DNA from: Paenibacillus polygoni
GTDB taxonomy: Bacteria; Bacillota; Bacilli; Paenibacillales; Paenibacillaceae
Direction of reading: 5' to 3'
DNA length: 64,000 nt
Assembly: GCF_030263935.1 (NCBI RefSeq)
Contig: NZ_CP127162.1
Span: forward strand, 3,918,501-3,982,500
In this document: one piece after another, positions 18,622 through 27,077 of the stretch
Numbering within the stretch: position 1 is the stretch's first letter
How the letters are laid out: each line of letters starts with the position of its first letter
The notes under the pieces: model-generated
The model's database searches: none
What the model was told of the DNA's origin: nothing
The model's input: the letters and a program-made list of their open reading frames with translations, nothing else
Made by a program: the position numbers and the translations under genes

Positions 18622-18945
18622 AAAAAAACGCCCCTGAATAATTCAGGGACGAGAAGTTCGCGGTACCACCCTGGTTATCGCCATTACATTCTAATGCAAG
18701 CTATGCAATAAGCATATCTTGAGCAAAAGAGTAAAACGGGCGATCGCCTTGTTAGAACCCGATAACGGAGGTCATCCGGCGGCTTTTAACCGCACTCCGA
18801 AATTAGCTTTCCGCCGCTTCATTTCAGGACTCTTCCAGCCTGCTATCCAAGGTAACACTTCGTACCTTAAATAGTAGGAGTCCCTTCTCTGTAGAAACAC
18901 CCTGACGTACTTGATTTCATCACTGTATTTTACGATATACATATA
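18622..18945 (-). ncRNA. T-box leader controlling alaS
   Basis: On the minus strand the leader contains the T-box core AGGGTGGTACCGCG (18672-18659), followed by the terminator stem CCCTGAA/TTCAGGG (18648-18632) and a T7 run. Stem I is recognisable upstream with paired GGACTC/GAGTCC arms and an AGTA bulge motif. Just before the 3' base of Stem I (ATTTC, pairing with GAAAT) stands GCT followed by A at 18807-18804, a good candidate for the alanine specifier codon. Uncharged tRNA-Ala should stabilise the antiterminator and allow alaS transcription. Confidence 0.95.
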
Positions 18946-18951
18946 TATCCG

Positions 18952-18980
18952 ATTATATCTTTAGAGCAGAATGGTGTCAA
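18952..18980 (-). promoter_or_regulatory. Consensus sigma-A promoter of alaS
   Basis: TTGACA, exactly 17 nt, TATAAT on the minus strand: a perfect consensus, consistent with constitutive initiation and control by the T-box. Confidence 0.9.
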
Positions 18981-19109
18981 TGCAAGCAGGCCGAGCTCAT
19001 CAGGTTCTTTACTGCGTCTTTACTGAGACTTCACTGGTCCATTAAAGAGCGTTTGCAGAGGCATATCTGAGAATAAACAAGTTTTATTTTTAGTCCCCTG
19101 ATTTTCTCG

Positions 19110-20180
19110 TTACTCAATAGTTTTACGCTTGATATAGTACAAGAAGAAATGCTGGCAGACCACCTTTAACACCGCAAAGACCGGAACAGCCAGAATTAAC
19201 CCCACAATGCCTGCCAGTTCTCCCCCAACGAGGAGGGCAAAAATAATGGTCAATGGATGTAAATGAAGCGTTCTCCCCACAACCTGAGGCGAGATGACAT
19301 TACTTTCGAGAATTTGGCATAGTGTATTTACGACAATGACAAAGATCAACATTTTCACTGATATGGTGGAAGCCATCACTACGGCAGGTGCTGCCCCAAG
19401 AAATGGTCCCAAATAGGGGACGATGTTAAACACACTCACCATACTTGCTAGAATAAGTGCGTAAGGCATTCCGATCACCATATAACCAATATAGGCAAAC
19501 ACACCCACAATAATACACACCAGAAATTGTCCTCTTATATAATTACCAAGGGCAGTATCAATCTCTTTAAGAAGCATGACAATCGATTTTCGCTGCGTAC
19601 GGGGTAAATAGGAAACAACGGCTTTTTCCATCACATCAAAATCTTTAAGCATATAAAAGATTAAGAAAGGTACGATGAAAATATTGAAAATGGTGCTGAT
19701 GGTAGCCCCGATATTATCCATAAAAACAGAAATCCCGGAAGCCAGCTTATTCTCCATCTGATACATCCAGCCATTAATCCCTACACGAACGCCTGGTGGA
19801 ATAAGATTACTGTTCATATTATTCAGCAAGCTTTGAGCATGCATATTCAGCTCAGGCAAATGTTCATTCAGTTGCTCCAATTGTTCAATAAACATCGGTA
19901 TGACATTCATCAAAATGACAGCCAGAGATGTCAGAAATACAGCGTAGATGAGCAGAACGGCGATGGTACGCGGAACTTTACGTCCTCCAAGCATAGAAAC
20001 AATCGGATTAAGTACATATGAAATGATTAATGCCACTAGAAAAGGGGCAAATATGGCTTTTAAAAAACCGTAAATTCCTAGCAGCATGGGACGCAGCAGC
20101 CACACAAAATACAGAATGACGAGGGCCAGCAGCACGAGCAGTCCGTAACGGAACAGCTTGTTTTTTGATAGTTGTTCCAC
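19110..20180 (-). CDS. AI-2E family transporter (YrrI-like)
   Basis: 356 residues with about eight membrane segments and the family block IVPYLGPFLGAAPAVVMA. GTG start at 20180 with AGGAGG 9 nt upstream. In B. subtilis yrrI, of the same family, stands directly before alaS, as here, so this is the positional orthologue; substrate unknown. It differs clearly in sequence from the family member at 5294-6424. Confidence 0.9.
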   Translation of the reverse strand: MEQLSKNKLFRYGLLVLLALVILYFVWLLRPMLLGIYGFLKAIFAPFLVALIISYVLNPIVSMLGGRKVPRTIAVLLIYAVFLTSLAVILMNVIPMFIEQLEQLNEHLPELNMHAQSLLNNMNSNLIPPGVRVGINGWMYQMENKLASGISVFMDNIGATISTIFNIFIVPFLIFYMLKDFDVMEKAVVSYLPRTQRKSIVMLLKEIDTALGNYIRGQFLVCIIVGVFAYIGYMVIGMPYALILASMVSVFNIVPYLGPFLGAAPAVVMASTISVKMLIFVIVVNTLCQILESNVISPQVVGRTLHLHPLTIIFALLVGGELAGIVGLILAVPVFAVLKVVCQHFFLYYIKRKTIE

Positions 20181-20484
20181 AGTAAGTTTCCTCCTCGGAC
20201 AGGCTTATCCTTGTAAGTATATGTAATGAGTGGATAAATTAATCCTGAAGATCGAGGTGAAATCCGCTTGCCTCCTCTGTAAAAATACAAAAACACTTGT
20301 ACAGCTCGAAAAAATGATCTCAAGCTGCGCAAGTGTTTCTATATAGAAAAGCATTCTATTATATTGAAGTCTTCGTCCCCTATGTACCTTCCCCTGCCTC
20401 TAATCAGAAGTACTAAACTACAATCAAGTCCAACTTGCGACAAAAGTGTGCCAGACCGTTTATAGAGGAAGTTATTAACAAAGG
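20181..20484 (-). other. Intergenic stretch with a terminator
   Basis: No gene found. It carries the terminator at 20281-20338 and otherwise AT-rich sequence that would contain the promoter of the gene at 19110-20180. Confidence 0.5.
20281..20338 (-). terminator. Terminator after the zinc-ribbon gene
   Basis: AAACACTTG (20291-20299) pairs with CAAGTGTTT (20330-20338), with an inner CAGCT/AGCTG pair; a T-rich tract follows on the minus strand. It lies about 145 nt beyond the stop at 20485. Confidence 0.8.
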
Positions 20485-20694
20485 TTAAGGAGCAAGGTGA
20501 ATTCCTGGGTATTCTTGAACGATCTCTTCTCCAAAGAAAAGATCGTCAAGAGAACTCAGTGTACCGTCTTCTTCTACTTGATACACCGACATTTTTTCAC
20601 CGTTCACATTTAATTCTATAAAACATCCCCAACAATAGAATTGATGAGAACCAATTTTACCTATATCTTTTGAGTTACAATTTGGACATTTCAT
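20485..20694 (-). CDS. Small zinc-ribbon protein of unknown function
   Basis: 69 residues with two cysteine pairs, CPNC at 3-6 and CWGC at 21-24, spaced like a zinc ribbon; the rest is acidic with no further motif. GGTGG lies 7 nt before the ATG. It follows the PRC-barrel gene by only 11 nt, so the two are probably co-transcribed and end at 20281. I do not recognise a function. Confidence 0.75.
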   Translation of the reverse strand: MKCPNCNSKDIGKIGSHQFYCWGCFIELNVNGEKMSVYQVEEDGTLSSLDDLFFGEEIVQEYPGIHLAP

Positions 20695-20705
20695 TACATT
20701 TCCAC

Positions 20706-21227
20706 CTATCCGTTAACAGAATGAATAGCATCTACTAAATGCTGCTCGCTTGCCGTAGGAACTACGACTGTATGTTCACCTATCTTCATTTCATCCGTGC
20801 GAGGCAACCATTTACGACCTTCCATCAGATCCATTACAAAACCATCACTGATTTCAAGTCCTAATATATTCTTCCCCATTTTTTGGTCAAAATAAACATC
20901 GGTGATCCGTCCGAGCTGCAGACCTTCCTGCGTCATCACGGTCATATCCCTGAGTTTATGATGTCCTTTTAAATAACTATATTTTATGTTGTCAGCTTCC
21001 GTTTTACGGACAGCCTGTTTGTTTCGAATCATTACAGCATCGTTGCCATAAGCAAGGATGTCTTCCCAAGACACCGTTTTGACTTGTTTAGAAAAAAGAG
21101 ATCTTCCATCCAATTCAATTCCGGCAAGCTGCCAATCAGTTGTTAAAATAAAATCGCAAATTTTGCCGATCTTCTTGCCTTCTTCAATATCGAATACAGC
21201 AAGTCCAATCATTTCTTGAAATTTCAT
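20706..21227 (-). CDS. PRC-barrel domain protein (YrrD-like)
   Basis: 173 residues from the ATG at 21227 (MKFQEMIGLAVFD). Two PRC-barrel repeats are visible: about 1-75 (GLAVFDIEEGKKIGKICDFIL) and about 85-165 (MTVMTQEGLQLGRITDVYFD). PRC barrels occur in RimM and photosynthetic reaction-centre subunits and mediate protein or RNA contacts. B. subtilis yrrD in this region encodes a similar protein of unknown role. The ribosome site (AAAGGG, about 12 nt away) is weak. Confidence 0.82.
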   Translation of the reverse strand: MKFQEMIGLAVFDIEEGKKIGKICDFILTTDWQLAGIELDGRSLFSKQVKTVSWEDILAYGNDAVMIRNKQAVRKTEADNIKYSYLKGHHKLRDMTVMTQEGLQLGRITDVYFDQKMGKNILGLEISDGFVMDLMEGRKWLPRTDEMKIGEHTVVVPTASEQHLVDAIHSVNG

Positions 21228-21382
21228 GACAGGATTATCCCTTTCATCACCTAGAGTCAATTATGAAATCGTATACTGATCTTAGTATGCACAAGAAAAC
21301 ATATTAAGATTAGATACCTTTCCATTTAGGCTGGCGACAACAGACGTAATAATCCCTCCTTTGTCCTTATACAAGGAAACCC

Positions 21383-22531
21383 TTACGCTCTATTACGCAG
21401 GCGTTTCAGGATGGTTCCAACTTTTTTTGCTGTATATTCCAAATCTTTTTTACTATTACCCAAACCAAAGCTAAATCGAATCGCTGAATCCATAATTTCT
21501 TTTGGCAAATTCATAGCTTCAAGGACATGAGAACGTTCAAGAGAACCCGATGTACAAGCCGAGCCGCTTGCCGCAGCAATCCCTTCTACATCCAAATTCA
21601 TCAGCATCGTTTCTGTTTTCACTTCTGGGAAACTGACATTCACAATGTGGGGTACCGTTTGATGCGGATGTCCGTTGACAACGATTGCCTTTTCTCCTGC
21701 TTCTTTTTGCAGCTCTTCAATAAAAAATTGACGCAGAGCCGTATCCTGTGACATCCGCTGCTCCATCGTCTTCTGCAAGAGTTCCAGTGCTTTAGCAAAA
21801 CCTACGATTCCCGCCAGATTCTCTGTTCCCGCACGGCGTTTTCTCTCCTGCAGCCCGCCATAGTTCATCGGCTCAAGCTTTATTCCTTTGCGCACATATA
21901 GCAGTCCGATTCCTTGAGGTCCATTAATTTTGTGAGCGGAAAAACTCATCAGATCTACAGGCAACTGGTGTAGGTGTATTGGAATAGAACCGAGTGCTTG
22001 CACGGCATCCACGTGAAGAGGAATGTCATGAGCTTTTGCAATCCGGCCAATCTCTTCTATATTTTGGACTGTGCCTACTTCATTATTGACATACATAATG
22101 CTAATCAAAATCGTGTCTGGTCTAATCGCTGCCTCTACATCAGCTGTGTCGATCATTCCATAGGAATCAACTGGGAGGTACGTAACTTCATACCCTTGCT
22201 TCTCCAGTGACTTACAAGCATGAAGCACTGCATGGTGCTCAATTTGACTAGTGATGATATGTTTTCCTTTATGCTGCGCAGCAGCTACTGTGCCAAAGAT
22301 GGCCAAGTTATCACTCTCAGTTCCGCCCGAAGTAAAAACAAGCTCGTCCGGAGAAGAGCCCAAATAAGCCGCCATCTTATCCCTAGCTTCACTTACGGAA
22401 CGCTTTGCGGCACGCCCGAAAGCGTGCACGCTTGATGCGTTACCGAACTGGCCAGTCATTACCTCAAACATTGCAGTGGCAACTTCTGGATGTACAGGAG
22501 TAGATGCAGCATGATCCAAGTAGATATTCAC
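21383..22531 (-). CDS. Cysteine desulfurase (YrvO type)
   Basis: 382 residues from the GTG at 22531, preferred because GGGGTG lies 8 nt upstream, while the ATG six codons earlier overlaps the cymR stop and has no ribosome site. Pyridoxal-phosphate lysine is in SAHKINGPQG (K201) and the persulfide cysteine in SGSACTSGS (C326). It takes sulfur from cysteine; directly upstream of mnmA on the divergent strand and next to cymR, it most likely supplies sulfur for 2-thiouridine in tRNA, as YrvO does in B. subtilis, rather than for general Fe-S assembly. Confidence 0.92.
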   Translation of the reverse strand: MNIYLDHAASTPVHPEVATAMFEVMTGQFGNASSVHAFGRAAKRSVSEARDKMAAYLGSSPDELVFTSGGTESDNLAIFGTVAAAQHKGKHIITSQIEHHAVLHACKSLEKQGYEVTYLPVDSYGMIDTADVEAAIRPDTILISIMYVNNEVGTVQNIEEIGRIAKAHDIPLHVDAVQALGSIPIHLHQLPVDLMSFSAHKINGPQGIGLLYVRKGIKLEPMNYGGLQERKRRAGTENLAGIVGFAKALELLQKTMEQRMSQDTALRQFFIEELQKEAGEKAIVVNGHPHQTVPHIVNVSFPEVKTETMLMNLDVEGIAAASGSACTSGSLERSHVLEAMNLPKEIMDSAIRFSFGLGNSKKDLEYTAKKVGTILKRLRNRA

Positions 22532-22548
22532 TTTCTTTTCACCCCGCA

Positions 22549-22968
22549 TTAAATATAGAACATATAGTTATCCGCGTCGGATTTTTCTTTATAAGAGATA
22601 AGATCTTGTAATGTCGTCGAATCAAGCACATCCGCAATACTGTTTCGGATACGGATCCATAAATCACGTTTTGCCGGATCATCTTCTTCTGTAAAGTCAA
22701 CCGGCGAAATCGGTCCTTCAAGTACACGTATTACGTCTCCTGCTGTAATCGTGTGAGGCTCACGAGCTAAAATATATCCGCCGTACGCACCGCGAATACT
22801 TTTTACAAGTCCCGCATTACGAAGCGGAGCGATGAGTTGCTCTAGATAATGTTCCGAAAGTTGATTTTTCTCTGCAATACTTTTCAGTGAAGTCGGTCCT
22901 TCGCCAAAACGACCAGAGAGTTCCATCATAATTGTTAATCCATAACGGCCTTTGGTTGATATTTTCAA
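22549..22968 (-). CDS. cymR: Cysteine metabolism repressor CymR (Rrf2 family)
   Basis: 139 residues. MKISTKGRYGLTIMMEL, the winged-helix block LSEHYLEQLIAPLRNAGLVKS and RGAYGGY are almost identical to CymR of B. subtilis. The three cysteines of Fe-S type Rrf2 proteins such as IscR are absent, as in CymR, which instead works with cysteine synthase CysK to repress sulfur uptake genes. TTG start with GAGGTG 8 nt upstream. The stop overlaps the following cysteine desulfurase reading frame, so the two genes form one unit. Confidence 0.95.
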   Translation of the reverse strand: MKISTKGRYGLTIMMELSGRFGEGPTSLKSIAEKNQLSEHYLEQLIAPLRNAGLVKSIRGAYGGYILAREPHTITAGDVIRVLEGPISPVDFTEEDDPAKRDLWIRIRNSIADVLDSTTLQDLISYKEKSDADNYMFYI

Positions 22969-23004
22969 AGTAGGTACACCTCATTAATTTATAGTCATTT
23001 GTTT

Positions 23005-23032
23005 GTTATATCAGTAAAAGTCTCTTTGTCTA
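23005..23032 (-). promoter_or_regulatory. Putative promoter of cymR
   Basis: TAGACA, 16 nt, TATAAC on the minus strand, each box one mismatch from consensus, with the start about 30 nt before the cymR TTG codon. Confidence 0.5.
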
Positions 23033-23197
23033 TTTCTATATTTCACCAATCCACTCTATTCCGATCATAACCCTGTGATAATGGTAACATAAGAACAGTG
23101 AATATGGAAAATAAACCTTGACGATAATAGTAAAAATGTCCGTCCTGGAAGGACATAAACACAGCTTTTCCATTCTATCGTAAGTTAACCACGAATG

Positions 23198-23206
23198 TGT
23201 TACAAT
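23198..23206 (+). promoter_or_regulatory. Extended -10 element of mnmA
   Basis: TGTTACAAT is an extended -10 (TG, one base, TACAAT); no clear -35 is seen. The transcript would begin about 35 nt before the coding region. Confidence 0.45.
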
Positions 23207-23228
23207 AAAACGCGTAAAAACATTCTAA

Positions 23229-24377
<1,149 letters not shown>

Positions 24378-24396
24378 AATAGAATCCTAAAATATA

Positions 24397-24413
24397 AGCC
24401 ATCCCTCATGTAT
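24397..24413 (+). terminator. Left half of the mnmA/crcB terminator, split by an IS
   Basis: AGCCATCC, one C, TCATG and then TAT. Its partner arm lies at 26146-26171 beyond the IS. Joined, they give a 13-bp stem with one mismatch and a 6-nt loop TATTAC. Confidence 0.85.
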
Positions 24414-24465
24414 TGAAGTGCACCCTGTCAAGTAGACAGATAAAAAAACAAAATTATAAATGTTC

Positions 24466-24504
24466 AATCCCCTCGGTTATCAAAGCTGAGGGGATTATTT
24501 TTTC
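24466..24504 (+). terminator. Terminator inside the IS left end
   Basis: AATCCCCTC (24466-24474) pairs with GAGGGGATT (24488-24496), followed on the plus strand by ATTTTTTC. It would stop transcripts entering from mnmA. Confidence 0.8.
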
Positions 24505-24508
24505 TTAG

Positions 24509-25423
24509 TTATGCTGCTTGCCGATATTCGTTAGGGGATAAGCCGTTAAGTCGTTCGGTGTATCGAAAATTATTGTAATAATGGATATAAGTTCTTACAC
24601 TACGAAGGAGATTGTCGTATGTATCGTATTTCTCCAGATAAAAGCTTTCTGTTTTAAAGGTACCCCAGAATCGCTCAATAGGTTGGTTGTCCAAACACCG
24701 ACTTACACGAGACATACTTGTTCTAAACTTGTATTTCTTTTGAAGTCGTTGGTATTCATGTGAGGTGTATTGAAAACCTCTATCACTGTGCAAGAGTGGC
24801 TTAGCACCTGGGTTCCTTTTGTAAGCTTTCTTTACTGTATTCATAACGAGTTCATTGTTATTGGAATGGCTGAGTACCCATGACACCACGGAGTTGTCAT
24901 ATCCGTCAATAATGGCACTCAAATAGGCCTTACGGCCATTTCCGTACTTTAATTCTGTTACATCGGTGCACCACTTTTGGTTAGGGGCATCCGCTTGGAA
25001 TTTTCGGTTCATGACATTCTCTGCAATATGAAGGGCTGGAGCTTTCACGTAATTTGGCCGCTTTTTGCGAATCACTGCCCTTAGTTCAAGGGCGCGCATG
25101 ATACGGTAATAGCGTTTACGGTTGTAGCCTTTTTTTAGTTTGCGATTTAACTGAATACGCATTTGGCGATAACCGAGTATCCCTTTTCGTTTGTCATAGC
25201 GACACTTGACTTCCTTGGCGAGTTTAAGATTTTCGAGTTCCCTGGTGGATGGCGTCCATTTCAGCCACTTATAATAGGCAGATCGGGCGATTCCTGCGAG
25301 CTCACAGAGCTTGGTGAGTGCATATCCCTTTTCGCCATGCAGTTCCTTAATCGCTTGATAGATGTCTGCATGCCGAACGTAGGTTAGTGTGTATTTCTTC
25401 GCCGGATCTCTGCCAACTTTTTT
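24509..25423 (-). CDS. IS3-family transposase OrfB (reached by -1 frameshift)
   Basis: The open frame runs from the slippery site near 25420 to the stop at 24509, about 300 residues. Before the first ATG at 25162 the frame reads through an HTH_21-like stretch (VRHADIYQAIKELHGEKGYA, then GYRQMRIQLNRKLKKGYNRKR). The integrase core has the DDE triad in WCTDVTEL, LLHSDRGFQYTS and CLDNQPIERFWGTFK, with the last E about 35 residues after the second D. It is normally made only as an OrfAB fusion; no ribosome site suggests separate translation. Confidence 0.92.
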   Translation of the reverse strand, partial: KKVGRDPAKKYTLTYVRHADIYQAIKELHGEKGYALTKLCELAGIARSAYYKWLKWTPSTRELENLKLAKEVKCRYDKRKGILGYRQMRIQLNRKLKKGYNRKRYYRIMRALELRAVIRKKRPNYVKAPALHIAENVMNRKFQADAPNQKWCTDVTELKYGNGRKAYLSAIIDGYDNSVVSWVLSHSNNNELVMNTVKKAYKRNPGAKPLLHSDRGFQYTSHEYQRLQKKYKFRTSMSRVSRCLDNQPIERFWGTFKTESFYLEKYDTYDNLLRSVRTYIHYYNNFRYTERLNGLSPNEYRQAA

Positions 25424-26073
25424 GCGAGTGCATTCTCCATTTCAAGGTACTCATTACGCGCTTCGAGTTCCTTAATCCGAAGCTTTAATCTTTCCTGTTC
25501 ATCTAGCTCCTCTAGCGGTTTTTTACGACCTCGGAGGTCTTTTAACCCTTCGTGACCATTCGTTTGATATTTACGAACCCAGGCGTAGACTTGCTGATAA
25601 GAGACATCGTACTTGTCGATGGCTTTCTGGTAATCTAAATCATGGGCGATGGTGAATTGTGCAATTTCAATACGTTCTTCGTAAGTCGTTTTCCGTCCTT
25701 TATTCATATGAGGGGATCCCATCCTTTTCGGAGTTGGTTTCATTTTCGCCCCTTCAGTATACTTGGAAATCCAGCTCTCTAACACAGATTTACTCGAAAT
25801 ATGGTACTTTTTCACCACTGATCGTACAGAGTGTTCACCAGAAAGTGCATCTTGTATCGCCGCCAGTCGTAACTCTTTGGAGTAAGCTTTCCAACCTTTC
25901 GATTTTTTTAAACCTTCCACTCCACCTGCTTGATATTTTCTTATCCATTCGGTAACCGTGCTTTTATGGATCCCCAGTTGTTTTGCCTCGTAGTTGGGAT
26001 TGGATTCATGCTGCAGGCAACGTCTTACAACCTGAATCTTAATTTCATATGGAATTGGGCTTCTTTTAGACAT
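25384..26073 (-). CDS. IS3-family OrfA, double helix-turn-helix protein
   Basis: 229 residues from the ATG at 26073 (GGGAG 8 nt upstream), longer than most OrfA proteins (about 100) because it holds three HTH-like modules: 5-60 (KQLGIHKSTVTEWIRKYQ), 75-115 (VVKKYHISSKSVLESWI) and 135-175 (DKYDVSYQQVYAWVRKYQ), then a leucine-rich coiled coil (ERLKLRIKELEARNEYLEME). It binds the terminal repeats. Codons GCA AAA AAG near the end carry the frameshift site. Confidence 0.92.
   Translation of the reverse strand: MSKRSPIPYEIKIQVVRRCLQHESNPNYEAKQLGIHKSTVTEWIRKYQAGGVEGLKKSKGWKAYSKELRLAAIQDALSGEHSVRSVVKKYHISSKSVLESWISKYTEGAKMKPTPKRMGSPHMNKGRKTTYEERIEIAQFTIAHDLDYQKAIDKYDVSYQQVYAWVRKYQTNGHEGLKDLRGRKKPLEELDEQERLKLRIKELEARNEYLEMENALAKKLAEIRRRNTH
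25417..25423 (-). other. Programmed -1 frameshift site A AAA AAG
   Basis: On the minus strand the heptamer is in the correct phase relative to orfA (GCA AAA AAG); after slippage translation continues into orfB without a stop. This is the standard IS3-family arrangement. Confidence 0.9.
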
Positions 26074-26145
26074 TACAAAAACTCCCATCATGATAGAGGT
26101 AGAAGTTTTGTTTTTTCTACTGTCTACTATGATGGGAGCGTATCA

Positions 26146-26171
26146 TATTACCATGAAGGATGGCTTTTTTC
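26146..26171 (+). terminator. Right half of the split mnmA/crcB terminator
   Basis: TAT target duplication, then CATGA, A, GGATGGCT and a T6 run. It completes the stem begun at 24397. On the other strand the ancestral hairpin was also followed by a U-rich tract, so it once served crcB too. Confidence 0.85.
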
Positions 26172-26205
26172 CTGCCTATAAGCAAAATCTTCTCCATCCT
26201 ATCCC

Positions 26206-26589
26206 TTAATGAATGAAGAGGCTGACACCCCAGATTCCGATCCAAGCAGCGATAAGCCCTAACGTAACGGAACTGATCACATACATGCAGGCTTTGCGTA
26301 TTTTATTAGCAGTAATTAGCTGCATCGTCTCATATCCGAATGTGGAAAACGTGGTATACGCTCCGCAAAATCCAGTGCCAAGCAGTGCCCACCCTACAGA
26401 AGATAACAACCCTTCTTTCGATAAAGCGAACAATACACCGAGCAAAAGCGATCCGCTGATATTAATAACCCATGTCCCCAAAGGAAATGGGTGCGGTGAA
26501 TCATCGTTTACTCTTTTCATGATGTAACGTCCTAACGAAAATCTCATCATAGCTCCGGCAATTCCGCCCAATCCTGCTAACCAAATCAT
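26206..26589 (-). CDS. crcB: Fluoride ion channel subunit CrcB/Fluc (second of pair)
   Basis: 127 residues, four membrane helices. Signature GTGFCGAYTTFSTFGYE with the phenylalanines and threonines of the fluoride path, and an N-terminal GGIAGAMMRFSLGRY block. Exports F- passively from the cytoplasm. Its ATG overlaps the TGA of the upstream copy by 4 nt, so a heterodimeric antiparallel channel is likely, as in other Gram-positives with tandem genes. GGAG lies 8 nt upstream. The IS-split terminator lies just downstream. Confidence 0.94.
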   Translation of the reverse strand: MIWLAGLGGIAGAMMRFSLGRYIMKRVNDDSPHPFPLGTWVINISGSLLLGVLFALSKEGLLSSVGWALLGTGFCGAYTTFSTFGYETMQLITANKIRKACMYVISSVTLGLIAAWIGIWGVSLFIH

Positions 26590-26990
26590 CGTTTACTCTC
26601 CCCTGGATAGCGGGAGGAAGTCATCCGTTCCCCTGCTTTTATACCGATAAAGCTCATAAGCAGTCCCATAACCACACTGAGCAAAATATAGCTTACTGCT
26701 AGTCCCACTTGACGCCCCTGCAACAGATGAATACTATCTACCGAAAAAGTAGAGAAGGTAGTAAATGCACCCGTAAATCCTGTACCGATAAGCAATCTCC
26801 ATTCAGCAGAGATCCGCCACTTCGCTGGGGTAACGGTGAAAAACCACCCTAGAAAAAAACATCCCACTAAATTGATCAGCAGCACCGCTAGTGGAAAATT
26901 AGAAGATGCAGGCTCCAGCCCTGACTGGACTCCATACCTAAGAATCGTGCCCAGAAAACCGCCTGCTCCTACATATATCAGTTCTCTCAT
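26586..26990 (-). CDS. crcB: Fluoride ion channel subunit CrcB/Fluc (first of pair)
   Basis: 134 residues from the ATG at 26990 (MRELIYVGAGGFLGT); AAGGAG is 12 nt upstream. Four helices and the motif GTGFTGAFTTFSTFSVD. Partner of the following copy. I looked for a fluoride riboswitch in the 85 bp before it and did not recognise one; the short gap to rarA suggests read-through from there or a small promoter in the gap. Confidence 0.93.
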   Translation of the reverse strand: MRELIYVGAGGFLGTILRYGVQSGLEPASSNFPLAVLLINLVGCFFLGWFFTVTPAKWRISAEWRLLIGTGFTGAFTTFSTFSVDSIHLLQGRQVGLAVSYILLSVVMGLLMSFIGIKAGERMTSSRYPGESKR

Positions 26991-27077
26991 AACTCTGAAA
27001 TTCTCCTTGTACACATTGCTAGACTAGAACCATTACAAATCTCTCTATGCCCATCCTGATTTAATTCCATTCTACAG

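Larger units (their letters stand above)
24414..26145 (-). mobile_element. Complete IS3-family (IS150-like) insertion sequence, 1732 bp
   Basis: Ends are defined by imperfect terminal inverted repeats that align without gaps over 40 bp with 28 matches (TGA...CCC...AGTAGACAG...AAAAAACAAAA) and by a 3-bp direct repeat TAT at 24411-24413 and 26146-26148. It carries orfA and orfB on the minus strand joined by a canonical A AAA AAG slippery site. Both frames look intact, so it may be active. It is inserted in the loop of the mnmA/crcB terminator and carries a terminator at its left end. Confidence 0.95.

Noticed and set aside
26991..27077. Fluoride riboswitch before the crcB pair
   Set aside because: The short region contains no recognisable crcB-motif pseudoknot.
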